A DNA stretch of 62,910 nt from contig NZ_JANHKS010000032.1 of NCBI RefSeq assembly GCF_028682175.1, forward strand, positions 1 through 62,910. The letters are read 5' to 3'. The position numbers and the translations under genes are program-made. This document shows, piece by piece, positions 30,410 through 39,981 of this stretch. Under the pieces are notes generated by a model. It searched no databases and was not told the DNA's origin. It saw nothing but the letters and a program-made list of their open reading frames with translations. This stretch comes from Pseudomonas putida. GTDB taxonomy: Bacteria; Pseudomonadota; Gammaproteobacteria; Pseudomonadales; Pseudomonadaceae. The stretch's first letter is position 1; every line of letters begins with the position of its first letter.

Positions 30410-33199
30410 TTAATTATCTGGTTGGCAGACCAGATCATCTTTCTCTTCCAGCCGGTTGAGGTCGGCGCACAGTTGGATCGACCAGAAGCTCGCGCCCTGG
30501 GCGATGGCTTCGCTCTGGGCCTCTTGCAGGACCTGGTGGGCCTGGGCGATCAGGGTGTCGTCCTGGGCGAGCAACTGCGCTTTGGTGCGCAGCAGTTCCG
30601 GCACCAGCCAGCGTTCCTGGCGGCCGATTGCGGTGTCCAGCGTCTGTTCGATCACTTCCAGCGCGCGGTGCGCCAGCCCGAGCATCGCCAGGCCTTTTGC
30701 ATATTCGCAACGCATCAGGCTGTAGAGCGGGCTGCCGCCCTGATCCTGCAACTGTTCCAGCACCTCGCCCAAGTGCGGCAGGGCTTCTTCGGCGGCGCCC
30801 TGGCGGATCTGCAGGATGTGCTCGAAACAGTGGGCGAACTGGCGCCACAGGTACAGGTCGTGCCCCTCCATGCTGTCTTGCAGCACGGACAGATAATGCC
30901 GGGTTTTATCCAGCCGCCCAGACAACAAGGTGATCGGGATCGCGCTCAGGCTCAGGGTGTACCAGAGAGTGGCAGGGTGGTTGAGGCGGATGGCCTGGCT
31001 GACGCTCTGCTCAAGGGCCAGCAGCGCCGTGTTCACGTCACCCTGCAGCAACTGGATCTGCGCCTTGAGCGAGCTGGCCGCGATGCGCTGGTCGAAGTGC
31101 AGGTCGATCAGGTGGGTGTTCGCCGACAACGGCGAACTCAAGGCCTCGACCACGGTGCGATGAGCATCCTCCAGCCGTCCCATGTGGAACAGGGCGGCGG
31201 CGCGCATGCGCAATCCCAGCAGCTTGCGTTCGCTGCGGCTGCAATCGCGGATCAGCTCGACGTAGCTGTCCGCCAGTTCCAGCGCGGCGACGTACTGGTT
31301 GCGGCAACTCAGGTCATTCCACATGCCCCACAACGCACGCAGTTTGTGTTCGGTGTCGTTCAGGGCGTGGGCGTCTTCGCTGACTTGCAGCCAGGCTTCG
31401 CGGATTTTCGTGCCGCCACCGAACGTCAGGGTCATGACGCTGGCCGAGATGGTCAGCAACTGCATGCGCTGACGCTGCGGGATCTGCGCATGTTCACCCG
31501 CCGGTTGCAGGCCTCGGCTGACCCAGTCATAGCATTCGGCAGTCAGGGACAGGCGCAGCCACAGCGGCGCGCTGACCAACGTCAGCTCGACCGCCAGTTC
31601 GCGGTCGCCCTGTGGCGAGTAGGCCCACTCCAGCGCCGCGCGAACGCTATCGACATCTGCGCCGTAGCGCGCAAGCCACGCCTGCGGAGTGGTCCCGACC
31701 AGGTCCTGCACCGATTTGTGCAACTCATCGAGCGCCCAGTCGGCGTGACGCAGTGCGGTGGCATCGGTTTCGCCGTGTTCTTCCAGCTTGTGCTGTGCGT
31801 AGAGGCGGGTGGTTTCCAGCAGGCGATAACGCTTGATGGCGTTGCGCTCGCGTGACATCACCAGCGATTTATCCAGCAGGCTTTCCATCAGTTGCGCTGA
31901 AACCTCGGCAGGCACGTCGATCACCGCCTGCACCGCATTGAGGGTGAACAGACCGGTGAACACCGACAGTTGGCGCAGCATGGCCTGTTCCTGCGCCGAC
32001 AGCATCGCGTAGGTCCAGTCCAGCGCTGCGCCAAGGGTTCTATGCCGGGGCAGGGCGGTGCGTCGGCCGGTCATCTGCAAGCGGAAACCCCCGTCGAGCA
32101 TTTCCGGCAAGTGGGCGATGCCGAACGCCTTGACCCGTGCAGCGGCGATCTCGATAGCCAGCGCGTTGCCGTCCAGTTTGCGGCAGATCGCCGCTGCGGC
32201 CTGCACGTCGCGATCACGGAATACGTAACCCAGGTCATGGGCGGCGATACGCTCGACCAGCAGCTCAATGGCCGGGTACTGCATCGCCTGCTCGGTATTC
32301 AGGTCAGGGGCGTCGGGCGGGTAGGGCAGCGGCGCCAGTTCATGCACGAACTCGCCCTGGGCGCGCAGCGGCTCGCGACTGGTGACCAGCACCGAGCATT
32401 GGCGGGCGTCGTGCAGGATTACTTCGATGGCAGTCGCGGTTTCTTCGAGCACGTGCTCGCAGTTGTCCAGAATCAGCAGCACCTTGTTGGCGGCCAGCCG
32501 CCTGGCAATCCCGCGCAGCGGATCCTCGGCGTTGCACTCGATCTTCAGCGCCGCAGCGATGACCACATGCACCAGTTGCCCACGGCTCACCGACGCAAGA
32601 TCGATGAAACACACGCCTTGCCCGTAGTGCGGCTGCACGCGGTCGGCCAAGGCCTGGGCGACGGTGGTCTTGCCGATGCCAGCGTGGCCGGTGATGGTCA
32701 CGAAGCGGCGAGCCTCGAGCTGCTCACCGAGCACCGCCAGCAGTTTCTCCCGGCCGAAGACGGGCCGGGTGCTGAACTGCACCTCGGGCTGAGCGGGGCT
32801 GACGGCCTGCACGTCATGAACGGCAGGGGCAATGATCGGCGCGACGAAGCGATAGCCGCGTCCCGGCACAGTCACGATCCAGGTCGAGTCCCCGTCATCG
32901 CCCAGGGCCCGACGCAGGGTCAGGACCTGCGCGCGCAGGTTGCATTCCTCGACCACGACCTTCGGCCAGACCAGCCCCAGCAGTTCGGACTTTTCAAGCA
33001 ATTCGCCGGGACGGGTGGCCATGGCGATGAGCAGCAACATCGCCCGGCTCCCCAACTGCACGGGCTCGCCATTTTTCAGCAACTGGTGATGCTGAGGTAT
33101 GAGCGCAAAGGGACCGAAACAGATCGCGTCATCCGGGACGGGGAAATCCAGACCGCTTCCTTGGTCGGATCTTTCAGGACTGAATCTGTCGAAACTCAT
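30410..33199 (-). CDS. OmpR-type winged-helix regulator fused to a STAND-like ATPase and TPR-like helices
   Basis: A 929-residue regulator. Residues about 25-120 form an OmpR/PhoB winged-helix DNA-binding domain (LLEKSELLGLVWPKVVVEE ending in VPGRGYRFVAPI) with no receiver domain. Residues about 140-440 form an NTPase with Walker A GHAGIGKTT (171-179) and Walker B LLILDNCEHV (241-250), as in STAND regulators. The rest is helical and probably TPR-like. Such proteins turn a ligand or partner signal into NTP-driven oligomerisation. It is convergent with sctU and the nearest regulator to the T3SS, so it is a candidate controller of it (inference). AAAGG precedes the ATG. Confidence 0.85.
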   Translation of the reverse strand: MSFDRFSPERSDQGSGLDFPVPDDAICFGPFALIPQHHQLLKNGEPVQLGSRAMLLLIAMATRPGELLEKSELLGLVWPKVVVEECNLRAQVLTLRRALGDDGDSTWIVTVPGRGYRFVAPIIAPAVHDVQAVSPAQPEVQFSTRPVFGREKLLAVLGEQLEARRFVTITGHAGIGKTTVAQALADRVQPHYGQGVCFIDLASVSRGQLVHVVIAAALKIECNAEDPLRGIARRLAANKVLLILDNCEHVLEETATAIEVILHDARQCSVLVTSREPLRAQGEFVHELAPLPYPPDAPDLNTEQAMQYPAIELLVERIAAHDLGYVFRDRDVQAAAAICRKLDGNALAIEIAAARVKAFGIAHLPEMLDGGFRLQMTGRRTALPRHRTLGAALDWTYAMLSAQEQAMLRQLSVFTGLFTLNAVQAVIDVPAEVSAQLMESLLDKSLVMSRERNAIKRYRLLETTRLYAQHKLEEHGETDATALRHADWALDELHKSVQDLVGTTPQAWLARYGADVDSVRAALEWAYSPQGDRELAVELTLVSAPLWLRLSLTAECYDWVSRGLQPAGEHAQIPQRQRMQLLTISASVMTLTFGGGTKIREAWLQVSEDAHALNDTEHKLRALWGMWNDLSCRNQYVAALELADSYVELIRDCSRSERKLLGLRMRAAALFHMGRLEDAHRTVVEALSSPLSANTHLIDLHFDQRIAASSLKAQIQLLQGDVNTALLALEQSVSQAIRLNHPATLWYTLSLSAIPITLLSGRLDKTRHYLSVLQDSMEGHDLYLWRQFAHCFEHILQIRQGAAEEALPHLGEVLEQLQDQGGSPLYSLMRCEYAKGLAMLGLAHRALEVIEQTLDTAIGRQERWLVPELLRTKAQLLAQDDTLIAQAHQVLQEAQSEAIAQGASFWSIQLCADLNRLEEKDDLVCQPDN

Positions 33200-33512
33200 C
33201 GCATACCTTTAAAAGATGAAGGTCTGGATAGCCTGGTAGACCGTCAGCTTGTATCCAGAATCAACGGGTATGCAAGAGTTTCCGACACATTGGTTACTAT
33301 TTGTGTGTTCTGCGTCGCAAAGGCTCTGAACAGGCCCTTCCACAGGTTTTTAACCCACTGGTTAGTGAGTGCGTGGCGCTGTGCAGGAATCTCGCAGTGT
33401 CTTGCGAGGTACGCGTCGGGCGAAGTCGCCTGAGCGCTGGATGGCGGAGGTTGTATCAGAAGAGGATGCGCCCGGGCGGGCGCACCTCATGTCGGGAATC
33501 GATCCTGAGAAC
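33200..33512. other. Gap between regulator and carboxynorspermidine genes
   Basis: These 313 bases should contain the promoter of the regulator (leftward). A G/C-rich dyad at about 33468-33486 (TGCGCCCG and CGGGCGCA) lies just after the gene ending at 33513 and may end its transcript, though the T run is poor. No TTCACA box is present. I see nothing else. Confidence 0.4.
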
Positions 33513-34751
33513 TTATTCGTCCCAGGCGCGATCGCCGTTTTCGTCCTTGATGCGGGTCGGCAGGCCCATCACGTCCAGCGCCTTGAGGAACGCCTTGGCA
33601 GGCAGCTCTTCGACGTTGACCATGCGGTTCACATCCCACTCGCCACGGGCAACCAGCAGGGCTGCGGCCACGGGCGGCACGCCTGCGGTGTAGGAGATGC
33701 CCTGGCTGTCGGTTTCGGCGAAGGCTTCTTCGTGGTCGGCTACGTTGTAGATGAACACTTCGCGCGCCTTGCCGTCCTTGGTGCCTTTGACCAGGTCGCC
33801 AATGCAGGTCTTGCCGGTGTAGCCCGGCGCCAGCGAGGCAGGGTCAGGCAGCACGGCCTTGACCACTTTGAGCGGCACGATCTCGACGCCTTCGGCGGTC
33901 TTGACCGGTTGCTCGGAGAGCAGGCCCAGGTTCTTCAGCACGGTGAACACGTTGATGTAGTGCGCGCCGAAGCTCATCCAGAAGCGGACGTTGGGCACGT
34001 CGAGGTTCTTGGAGATCGAGTGCACTTCATCGTGACCGGTGAGGTACAGGTCCTGGGAGCCTACGACTGGCAGGTCGTCGGTGCGCTTGACTTCGAACAT
34101 GGTGTTGCTGGTCCACTGGCTGTTCTGCCAGCTCCACACTTGTCCGGTGAACTCGCGGAAGTTGATTTCCGGATCGAAGTTGGTGGCAAAGTATTTGCCG
34201 TGCGAGCCGGCATTGACGTCGAGGATGTCGATCGAATCAATGCGGTCGAAATATTCTTGCTGCGCCAGTGCGGCGTAGGCATTGACCACACCCGGGTCGA
34301 AACCGATACCGAGAATGGCGGTGATGTTCTTCTGTTGGCATTCCTCGAGGTGTTTCCACTCGTAGTTGCCATACCAGGGCGGCGTTTCGCAGACCTTGCC
34401 CGGCTCTTCGTGGATAGCGGTATCCAGGTAAGCCACGCCGGTGTCGATGCAGGCACGCAGGACCGACATGTTGAGGAAGGAGGAGCCGACGTTGATCACG
34501 ATCTGGGACTCGGTCTCCAGAATCAGCGATTTGGTCGCTTCGATGTCCAGCGCGTTCAGGGCGTAGGCCTTGATCTCCGCAGGCTGCTTGAGGCTGCCCT
34601 TGGCGTTGACGCTGTCGATGATGGCCTGGCACTTGGAGATGTTACGCGACGCGATAGCAATACGACCGAGTTCGTCGTTGTGCTGCGCGCACTTGTGGGC
34701 CACCACCTTGGCGACACCTCCCGCACCAATGATAAGAACGTTCTTCTTCAA
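33513..34751 (-). CDS. Carboxynorspermidine dehydrogenase (saccharopine dehydrogenase family)
   Basis: A 412-residue NAD(P)H-dependent enzyme of the saccharopine dehydrogenase fold: an N-terminal Rossmann motif (VLIIGAGGVAKVVAHKC) and a C-terminal catalytic part (GIGFDPGVVNAYAALA; GVPPVAAALLVARGEW). Its pairing with the NspC-type decarboxylase just upstream defines the function: it joins aspartate semialdehyde with a diamine to give carboxyspermidine or carboxynorspermidine. This is the alternative polyamine route. The 30-base gap to the decarboxylase gene implies one transcript, decarboxylase first. Confidence 0.88.
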   Translation of the reverse strand: MKKNVLIIGAGGVAKVVAHKCAQHNDELGRIAIASRNISKCQAIIDSVNAKGSLKQPAEIKAYALNALDIEATKSLILETESQIVINVGSSFLNMSVLRACIDTGVAYLDTAIHEEPGKVCETPPWYGNYEWKHLEECQQKNITAILGIGFDPGVVNAYAALAQQEYFDRIDSIDILDVNAGSHGKYFATNFDPEINFREFTGQVWSWQNSQWTSNTMFEVKRTDDLPVVGSQDLYLTGHDEVHSISKNLDVPNVRFWMSFGAHYINVFTVLKNLGLLSEQPVKTAEGVEIVPLKVVKAVLPDPASLAPGYTGKTCIGDLVKGTKDGKAREVFIYNVADHEEAFAETDSQGISYTAGVPPVAAALLVARGEWDVNRMVNVEELPAKAFLKALDVMGLPTRIKDENGDRAWDE

Positions 34752-34781
34752 TTTGTTTCTCTCTCCTTAAAATCCGCCAGC

Positions 34782-35879
34782 TTACGAGAGGCTGGACAGG
34801 TAATCGTCAAAACCGAACTCACGAACCACCTCGACAGTACCGTCGAGTTGTTTCACTGCAATGGACGGCATTTTCAGGCCGTTGAACCAGTTCTTCTTGA
34901 CCATGGTGTAACCCGCGGCGTCAACGAACGACAGACGGTCGCCGATGGCCAGCGGACGCTCGAATTGGTATTCACCGAAGATGTCTCCGGCCAGGCACGA
35001 CTTGCCGCATACCATGTACGTGTGATCGCCTGCGCTTGGGGCGAGTTTCGCGTCCAGGCGGTAGATCAGCAGGTCCAGCATGTGGGCTTCGATAGAGCTG
35101 TCGACCACGGCCAGGTTCTTGCCGTTGAACAGGGTGTCGAGCACGGTCACTTCCAGCGAGGCGCTCTGGGTGATCGCCGCTTCGCCCGGCTCCAGGTAAA
35201 CCTGCACGCCGTACTTCTGCGAGAAGGCCTTCAGGCGCGCGCAGAACTGGTCCAGCGGATAGCCTTCGCCGGTGAAGTGGATGCCGCCGCCCAGGCTGAC
35301 CCACTCGACCTTGTGCAGCAGGTGGCCGAAGCGCTCTTCGATGGTCGACAGCATCTGGTCGAACAGGCTGAAATCGCCGTTCTCGCAGTTGTTGTGGAAC
35401 ATGAAGCCGGTGATCTCGCCGATCACCTTCTCGATTTTAGCCGGGTCCCATTCACCCAGGCGGCTGAACGGACGAGCCGGGTCGGCCAGCAGGTAGTCAG
35501 AGCTGCTGACCTGCGGGTTGACGCGCAAGCCGCGGACCTTGCCGGCGCAGGCAGGGGCGTGGCGCTCCAGCTGGCTGATGGAGTTGAAGATGATCTTGTC
35601 GCAGTTGTCGAGCATCTCCTCGATCTCGTCATCTGCCCAGGCCACGCTGTAGGCGTGCGCTTCGCCGGCGAACTTCTGGCGACCCAGTTTCAGCTCGTAC
35701 AGCGAGGAGGAGGTGGTCCCGTCCATGTATTGCTGCATCAGGTCGAACACCGACCAGGTCGCAAAGCACTTGAGGGCCAACAGGGCTTTCGCACCGGAGT
35801 TCTCGCGCATGTAGGCGATCTTTTCCATGTTGCGCAGCAGCTTTTGTTTGTCGATGAGGTAGTACGGCGTTTTGATCAT
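34782..35879 (-). CDS. nspC: Carboxynorspermidine/carboxyspermidine decarboxylase
   Basis: A 365-residue PLP-dependent, fold-III (alanine racemase-like) decarboxylase. The PLP-lysine lies near the start in KALLALKCFATWSVF. The helix-to-barrel signatures GKVRGLRVNPQVSSSDYLL, SLGGGIHFTGEGYPLDQF and EPGEAAITQSASLEVTVLDT (in pieces) match the NspC family. It removes CO2 from carboxy(nor)spermidine to yield the polyamine and works with the dehydrogenase encoded next. Confidence 0.93.
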   Translation of the reverse strand: MIKTPYYLIDKQKLLRNMEKIAYMRENSGAKALLALKCFATWSVFDLMQQYMDGTTSSSLYELKLGRQKFAGEAHAYSVAWADDEIEEMLDNCDKIIFNSISQLERHAPACAGKVRGLRVNPQVSSSDYLLADPARPFSRLGEWDPAKIEKVIGEITGFMFHNNCENGDFSLFDQMLSTIEERFGHLLHKVEWVSLGGGIHFTGEGYPLDQFCARLKAFSQKYGVQVYLEPGEAAITQSASLEVTVLDTLFNGKNLAVVDSSIEAHMLDLLIYRLDAKLAPSAGDHTYMVCGKSCLAGDIFGEYQFERPLAIGDRLSFVDAAGYTMVKKNWFNGLKMPSIAVKQLDGTVEVVREFGFDDYLSSLS

Positions 35880-36276
35880 TTCGTGGCCTCCAGCAATGCC
35901 AGCCGAAAAAGGACGGCGATTGTGCCTTCACTCGCAGGGGATCGAAAGGGCGAAACCGATTTTTTGCGTCCAGATGCGACGCAACAGCCCGGAATTGCCC
36001 ATTGCTGAAACATTTTGACGCCTGTTTGACCGCCCAAGTCCCCCGCCTGCCTGACAACTCTTTCACTGTGCACGGCTTTTGTTTCAGCCATCATTTGGCA
36101 ATCAAAAGCGTGACAAAATGTCGCAATTGCTTCCAGACGAGTAAGATAGGCCCCCTGATTTTTCCACCCCCTCATTTTTTCGGACGGAGCCTGCGTCGAG
36201 CGTCGTGAAAGACCGACCTCCGGGGCATCCCTTCGGGCATGTATTGATAGAGCAAATAGAGAAAAGGCGATTACTG
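35880..36276. promoter_or_regulatory. Divergent nspC/maeA control region
   Basis: A 397-base gap between divergent genes. It is A/T-richer near 36100-36180, as promoters are in this genome, and holds the AAAAGG ribosome site of maeA. A frame continuing upstream from maeA (start 36205) is rejected as coding. I see no repeat. Confidence 0.45.
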
Positions 36277-37965
36277 ATGACCAAAACTTCGCGACCTTTA
36301 TATATTTCCTACGCTGGCCCCTCGCTGCTGGAGATGCCGCTGCTCAACAAGGGCAGTGCTTTCACGCCGCAGGAGCGTGTGGATTTCAACCTGATCGGCC
36401 TGTTGCCACAGAACGTTGAAACCATCGAAGAGCAGGTGACCCGCGTCTACAACCAGTACCAGCAATGCGCGAGCGACCTGGACAAGCACATCTACCTGCG
36501 CTCGATCCAGGACAACAACGAAACCTTGTTCTTCCGCCTGCTGGACTCGCATCTGGAAGAGATGCTGCCGATCATCTACACCCCGACCGTGGGCCAGGCG
36601 TGCCAGGAATTCTCCAAGATCTACCGCACCCACCGCGGCCTGTTCATTTCCTACCCTGACCGCGACCGCATCGACGACATCCTGCGCAGCGCAACCAAGG
36701 ATCGCATCAAGATCATCGTGGTGACCGACAGCGAGCGCATCCTGGGCCTTGGCGACCAGGGCATTGGCGGCATGGGCATCCCGATCGGCAAGCTGTCGCT
36801 GTACACCGCCTGTGGCGGTATCAGCCCGGCCTACACGCTGCCGATCGTGCTGGACGTGGGCACCAACAACCAGGAACTGCTGGACGACCCGATGTACATG
36901 GGCTGGCGCCACAAGCGCGTGACCGGCAAGGAGTACGAAGACTTCGTTGCGCTGTTCATCGAAGCCGTTCAGCGCCGCTGGCCGGACGTGCTGCTGCAGT
37001 TCGAAGACTTCGCCCAGACCAACGCCATGCCGTTGCTGGAGAAGTACCGCGACGAGCTGTGCTGCTTCAACGACGACATCCAGGGCACCGCGTCGGTGGC
37101 CGTGGGTACCTTGCTGGCCGCGTGCAAGGCCAAGAACGAAACCCTGGGCCAGCAGCGCGTGGTGTTCCTGGGCGCAGGTTCAGCCGGTTGCGGCATCGCC
37201 GAGCACATCATCGCGGCCATGGTCATCGAAGGCCTGAGCGAAGCCGAAGCGCGCAAGCGCGTGATGATGGTCGACCGTTTCGGCCTGCTGACCGACAGCA
37301 TGGACAACCTGCTGGACTTCCAGAAGAACCTCGCACAGAAAGCTGGCGACGTGGCGGGCTGGTCCTCGTCCGAAGAGTATCCGGGCCTGCTCGACGTGGT
37401 CACCAACGGCAAGCCGACCGTGCTGATCGGTGTGTCCGGCCAGCGTGGCCTGTTCACCGAGCAGATCATCCGCGAAATGCACAAGCACTGCGCCAAGCCG
37501 CTGGTGATGCCGCTGTCCAACCCGACCTCGAAGGTCGAAGTCACGCCGCAGGAAGTCCTGACCTGGACCAACGGCGACGCGCTGGTGGCCACCGGTAGTC
37601 CGTTTGCACCGGTGACTGTGGGCGATCGCACGTTCCACATTGCCCAGTGCAACAACTCCTACATCTTCCCGGGCATCGGCCTGGGTGTGATCGCGGCAAA
37701 GGCTACGCGCATCACCGACAAGATGCTGATGGCAGCGTCCAACGCGCTGGCTGAATGCTCGCCGATGGTCACCGGCAAAGGCGATGCAGTATTGCCGCCG
37801 CTCAAGGAAATTCAGGAAGTGAGCAAGAAGATCGCCCTGGCCGTGGCCAAACAGGCCCAGGCTGAGAACGTCGCGCTGGAAACCACCGAAGAGATGCTGG
37901 TGGAAGCCATCGAGCGTCACTTCTGGATGCCCAACTACCGCAGCTATCGCCGTAGCGCGGTGTAA
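36277..37965 (+). CDS. maeA: NAD-dependent malic enzyme
   Basis: Oxidatively decarboxylates malate to pyruvate and CO2, a link between the TCA cycle and gluconeogenic precursors. At 562 residues it matches E. coli MaeA (565). Landmarks are IIYTPTVGQACQEF, DRERI-like region TDSERILGLGDQGIGGMG, the metal-binding ELCCFNDDIQGTASV, the NAD fold VVFLGAGSAGCGIAEHI and the C-terminal YIFPGIGLGV. The ATG at 36277 has an SD (AAAAGG, 9 bases) and matches the family start. Confidence 0.96.
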   Translation: MTKTSRPLYISYAGPSLLEMPLLNKGSAFTPQERVDFNLIGLLPQNVETIEEQVTRVYNQYQQCASDLDKHIYLRSIQDNNETLFFRLLDSHLEEMLPIIYTPTVGQACQEFSKIYRTHRGLFISYPDRDRIDDILRSATKDRIKIIVVTDSERILGLGDQGIGGMGIPIGKLSLYTACGGISPAYTLPIVLDVGTNNQELLDDPMYMGWRHKRVTGKEYEDFVALFIEAVQRRWPDVLLQFEDFAQTNAMPLLEKYRDELCCFNDDIQGTASVAVGTLLAACKAKNETLGQQRVVFLGAGSAGCGIAEHIIAAMVIEGLSEAEARKRVMMVDRFGLLTDSMDNLLDFQKNLAQKAGDVAGWSSSEEYPGLLDVVTNGKPTVLIGVSGQRGLFTEQIIREMHKHCAKPLVMPLSNPTSKVEVTPQEVLTWTNGDALVATGSPFAPVTVGDRTFHIAQCNNSYIFPGIGLGVIAAKATRITDKMLMAASNALAECSPMVTGKGDAVLPPLKEIQEVSKKIALAVAKQAQAENVALETTEEMLVEAIERHFWMPNYRSYRRSAV

Positions 37966-37986
37966 GCCCGACTCGACGCAGTCCTC

Positions 37987-38091
37987 GTAGCAGCACGGCT
38001 TGCCGGCGGGGGCGGTGTGTCAGCCGACATATCCGTCACTGACCCACCGCTCCCGCCGGCAAGCGGAGCGCCGCCCGGCCGGGCTGCTACG
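37987..38091. repeat. REP elements, GTAGCAGCACGGCTTGCCGG family, imperfect pair
   Basis: A full left arm and a right arm with an inserted segment (CGGAGCGCCGCCCGGCCGG) before the closing GCTGCTAC. Probably a REPIN that has undergone a local rearrangement. Confidence 0.7.
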
Positions 38092-38106
38092 GACGGCGCG
38101 ATTTGC

Positions 38107-38134
38107 AAAAGACCGCCTCACAAGGCGGTCTTTT
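38107..38134 (+). terminator. Rho-independent terminator after maeA
   Basis: AAAAGACCGCCT pairs with AGGCGGTCTTTT around a 4-base loop, with a T-rich tail. It lies beyond the REP element and before the next gene. Confidence 0.9.
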
Positions 38135-38198
38135 GTTTTGCAGCAAAAGACTTCAGGATGACCCATCGATAGAAAACAACAAAATCATCGAGGGACGC

Positions 38199-39851
38199 AT
38201 GCAAACGGACAGTGTGCTCTATGACTATGTGATCGTCGGCGCGGGCCCCGCCGGGTGCCTGTTGGCCAACCGGCTGTCGCACAACCCCTCCCATCGTGTG
38301 CTGCTGCTCGAAGCGGGCGGGCAGGACAACTACCCCTGGATTCACGTGCCGGTGGGTTACCTCTACTGCATCGGCAATCCGCGCACCGACTGGTGCTTCA
38401 AGACCGAAGCCGAACCCGGCCTGAACGGGCGCGCGCTCAACTACCCGCGGGGCAAGGTCTTGGGTGGCTGTTCCTCGATCAACGGCATGATCTACATGCG
38501 CGGCCAGTCCCGTGACTACGACGAGTGGGCTGCGCAGGGCAACAAGGGCTGGGGCTGGCAGGATGTGCTGCCGATCTTCAAACGCTCGGAAAGTCACTAC
38601 GCCGGAGACTCCGAATTGCACGGCGCCAAGGGCGAATGGCGGGTGGAACAGCAGCGCCTGTCGTGGACGTTGCTCGATGCGTTTCGCGAAGCAGCAGCCC
38701 AGACTGGCATCGCCTCGATCCCGGACTTCAACGGCGGCGACAACGAAGGCTGCAGCTATTTTCAGGTCAATCAGCGGCGCGGCGTGCGCTGGAATGCGTC
38801 CAAGGCGTTTCTGCGGCCAGTCGCCCAGCGGCCGAACCTGACCGTGATGACCGGCGCCGAAGTCTCGCGGATCGAATTTGAAAACGGCCGCGCCAGTGCC
38901 GTGCTGGCCAGGGTGGGCGGCCAGGAGCGCAAGCTCGGTGCCCGTCGTGAAATCATTCTCTGCTGTGGCTCGATTGGTTCGCCCATGGTGCTGCAACGCT
39001 CCGGGATAGGCCCGCGCCCATTGCTGGAGAAGCACGGCATCGGCGTGCGGGTGGAACTGCCCGGTGTGGGCGCGAACCTTCAGGATCACCTGCAATTGCG
39101 TCTGATCTACAAGGTCAGCAACGGTCACACCCTGAATCAGATGGCGGGCAGCCTCTGGGGCAAGATGAACATGGGGTTGCGGTATGCGCTCAATCGCAGC
39201 GGGCCGCTGGCCATGGCGCCGAGCCAGCTCGGTGCGTTTGCCCGGTCAGGCCCCGAGCAGGCCACCGCGAATCTGGAATACCATGTGCAACCCCTGTCGC
39301 TGGAGCGCTTCGGCGAACCCTTGCACGGCTTTCCAGCCTTCACCGCATCAGTGTGCGACCTGCGCCCGCAAAGCCGGGGGACTGTGGAAATCCGCTCGCC
39401 TCACGCCGACGCCGCGCCGATCATTCGCCCCAATTACCTGAGCCACGAGACCGACCTTGCGGTCGCCGCCGACGCCATCCGCCTGACCCGCCGCATCGCC
39501 GCCGCCCCGGCACTGGCCAGCTTCGAACCGGTGGAATATCTGCCCGGCGCCAGCCTGCAAAGCGAAGAACAACTGCGCCAGGCCGCCAGCACCATCGGCA
39601 CCACCATCTTCCACCCGGTGGGCACCTGCAAGATGGGCCACGGGCGCGATGCGGTGGTCGACGACCGGCTGCGGGTGCACGGCGTCACCGGCCTGCGCGT
39701 GGTCGACGCCTCGATCATGCCCACCATCACCTCCGGCAACACCTGCTCGCCCACGGTGATGATCGCCGAGAAGGCAGCGCAGATGATTATCGAGGACGAA
39801 GTGAAGGAATCGAGTGCATCCAGGGTCTGGACTGCGGAACCGGTGCTGTAG
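38199..39851 (+). CDS. GMC-family FAD oxidoreductase (choline/alcohol dehydrogenase-like)
   Basis: A 550-residue flavoprotein. It opens with the FAD-binding YDYVIVGAGPAGCLLANRLS, carries the GMC signature GKVLGGCSSINGMIYMRG near residue 85 and the second signature CCGSIGSPMVLQRSGIG near residue 255, and ends with the catalytic HPVGTCKMG and NTCSPTVMIAEKAA. The family oxidises alcohols, choline or related substrates to aldehydes; the substrate cannot be read from sequence. There is no betaine aldehyde dehydrogenase next to it, so choline is not favoured. GAGGGA precedes the ATG at 38199. Confidence 0.92.
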   Translation: MQTDSVLYDYVIVGAGPAGCLLANRLSHNPSHRVLLLEAGGQDNYPWIHVPVGYLYCIGNPRTDWCFKTEAEPGLNGRALNYPRGKVLGGCSSINGMIYMRGQSRDYDEWAAQGNKGWGWQDVLPIFKRSESHYAGDSELHGAKGEWRVEQQRLSWTLLDAFREAAAQTGIASIPDFNGGDNEGCSYFQVNQRRGVRWNASKAFLRPVAQRPNLTVMTGAEVSRIEFENGRASAVLARVGGQERKLGARREIILCCGSIGSPMVLQRSGIGPRPLLEKHGIGVRVELPGVGANLQDHLQLRLIYKVSNGHTLNQMAGSLWGKMNMGLRYALNRSGPLAMAPSQLGAFARSGPEQATANLEYHVQPLSLERFGEPLHGFPAFTASVCDLRPQSRGTVEIRSPHADAAPIIRPNYLSHETDLAVAADAIRLTRRIAAAPALASFEPVEYLPGASLQSEEQLRQAASTIGTTIFHPVGTCKMGHGRDAVVDDRLRVHGVTGLRVVDASIMPTITSGNTCSPTVMIAEKAAQMIIEDEVKESSASRVWTAEPVL

Positions 39852-39981
39852 CGGCACGGCTTGCCGGCGGGGCCATCATGAGGCCGCTCCCGCGGGCAAG
39901 CCCGGCTGCTACGGAGGTCGGGGTGTTCACAGGTCTAAGTCACGCCAAAACCCCGTAGCAGCGCGGCTTGCCGGCGGGAGC
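39848..39981. repeat. REPIN plus a single REP, GTAGC(A/G)GC family
   Basis: An inverted pair (39848-39913) overlaps the last codons of the oxidoreductase gene, followed by a lone arm at 39954-39981 (GTAGCAGCGCGGCTTGCCGG). They occupy the first part of the 347-base gap before the eptA-like gene. The remainder (39982-40198) is A/T-richer and should hold that gene's promoter; I see no known operator there. Confidence 0.7.

Noticed and set aside
5061..33512. Direct repeat of the tRNA-Ser 3' end as an attR site
   Set aside because: I found no second copy of the T-arm/acceptor sequence to the right of the cluster by reading.
38103..38198. N-terminal extension of the GMC oxidoreductase
   Set aside because: It would include the maeA terminator hairpin; the ATG at 38199 has a proper SD and family start.
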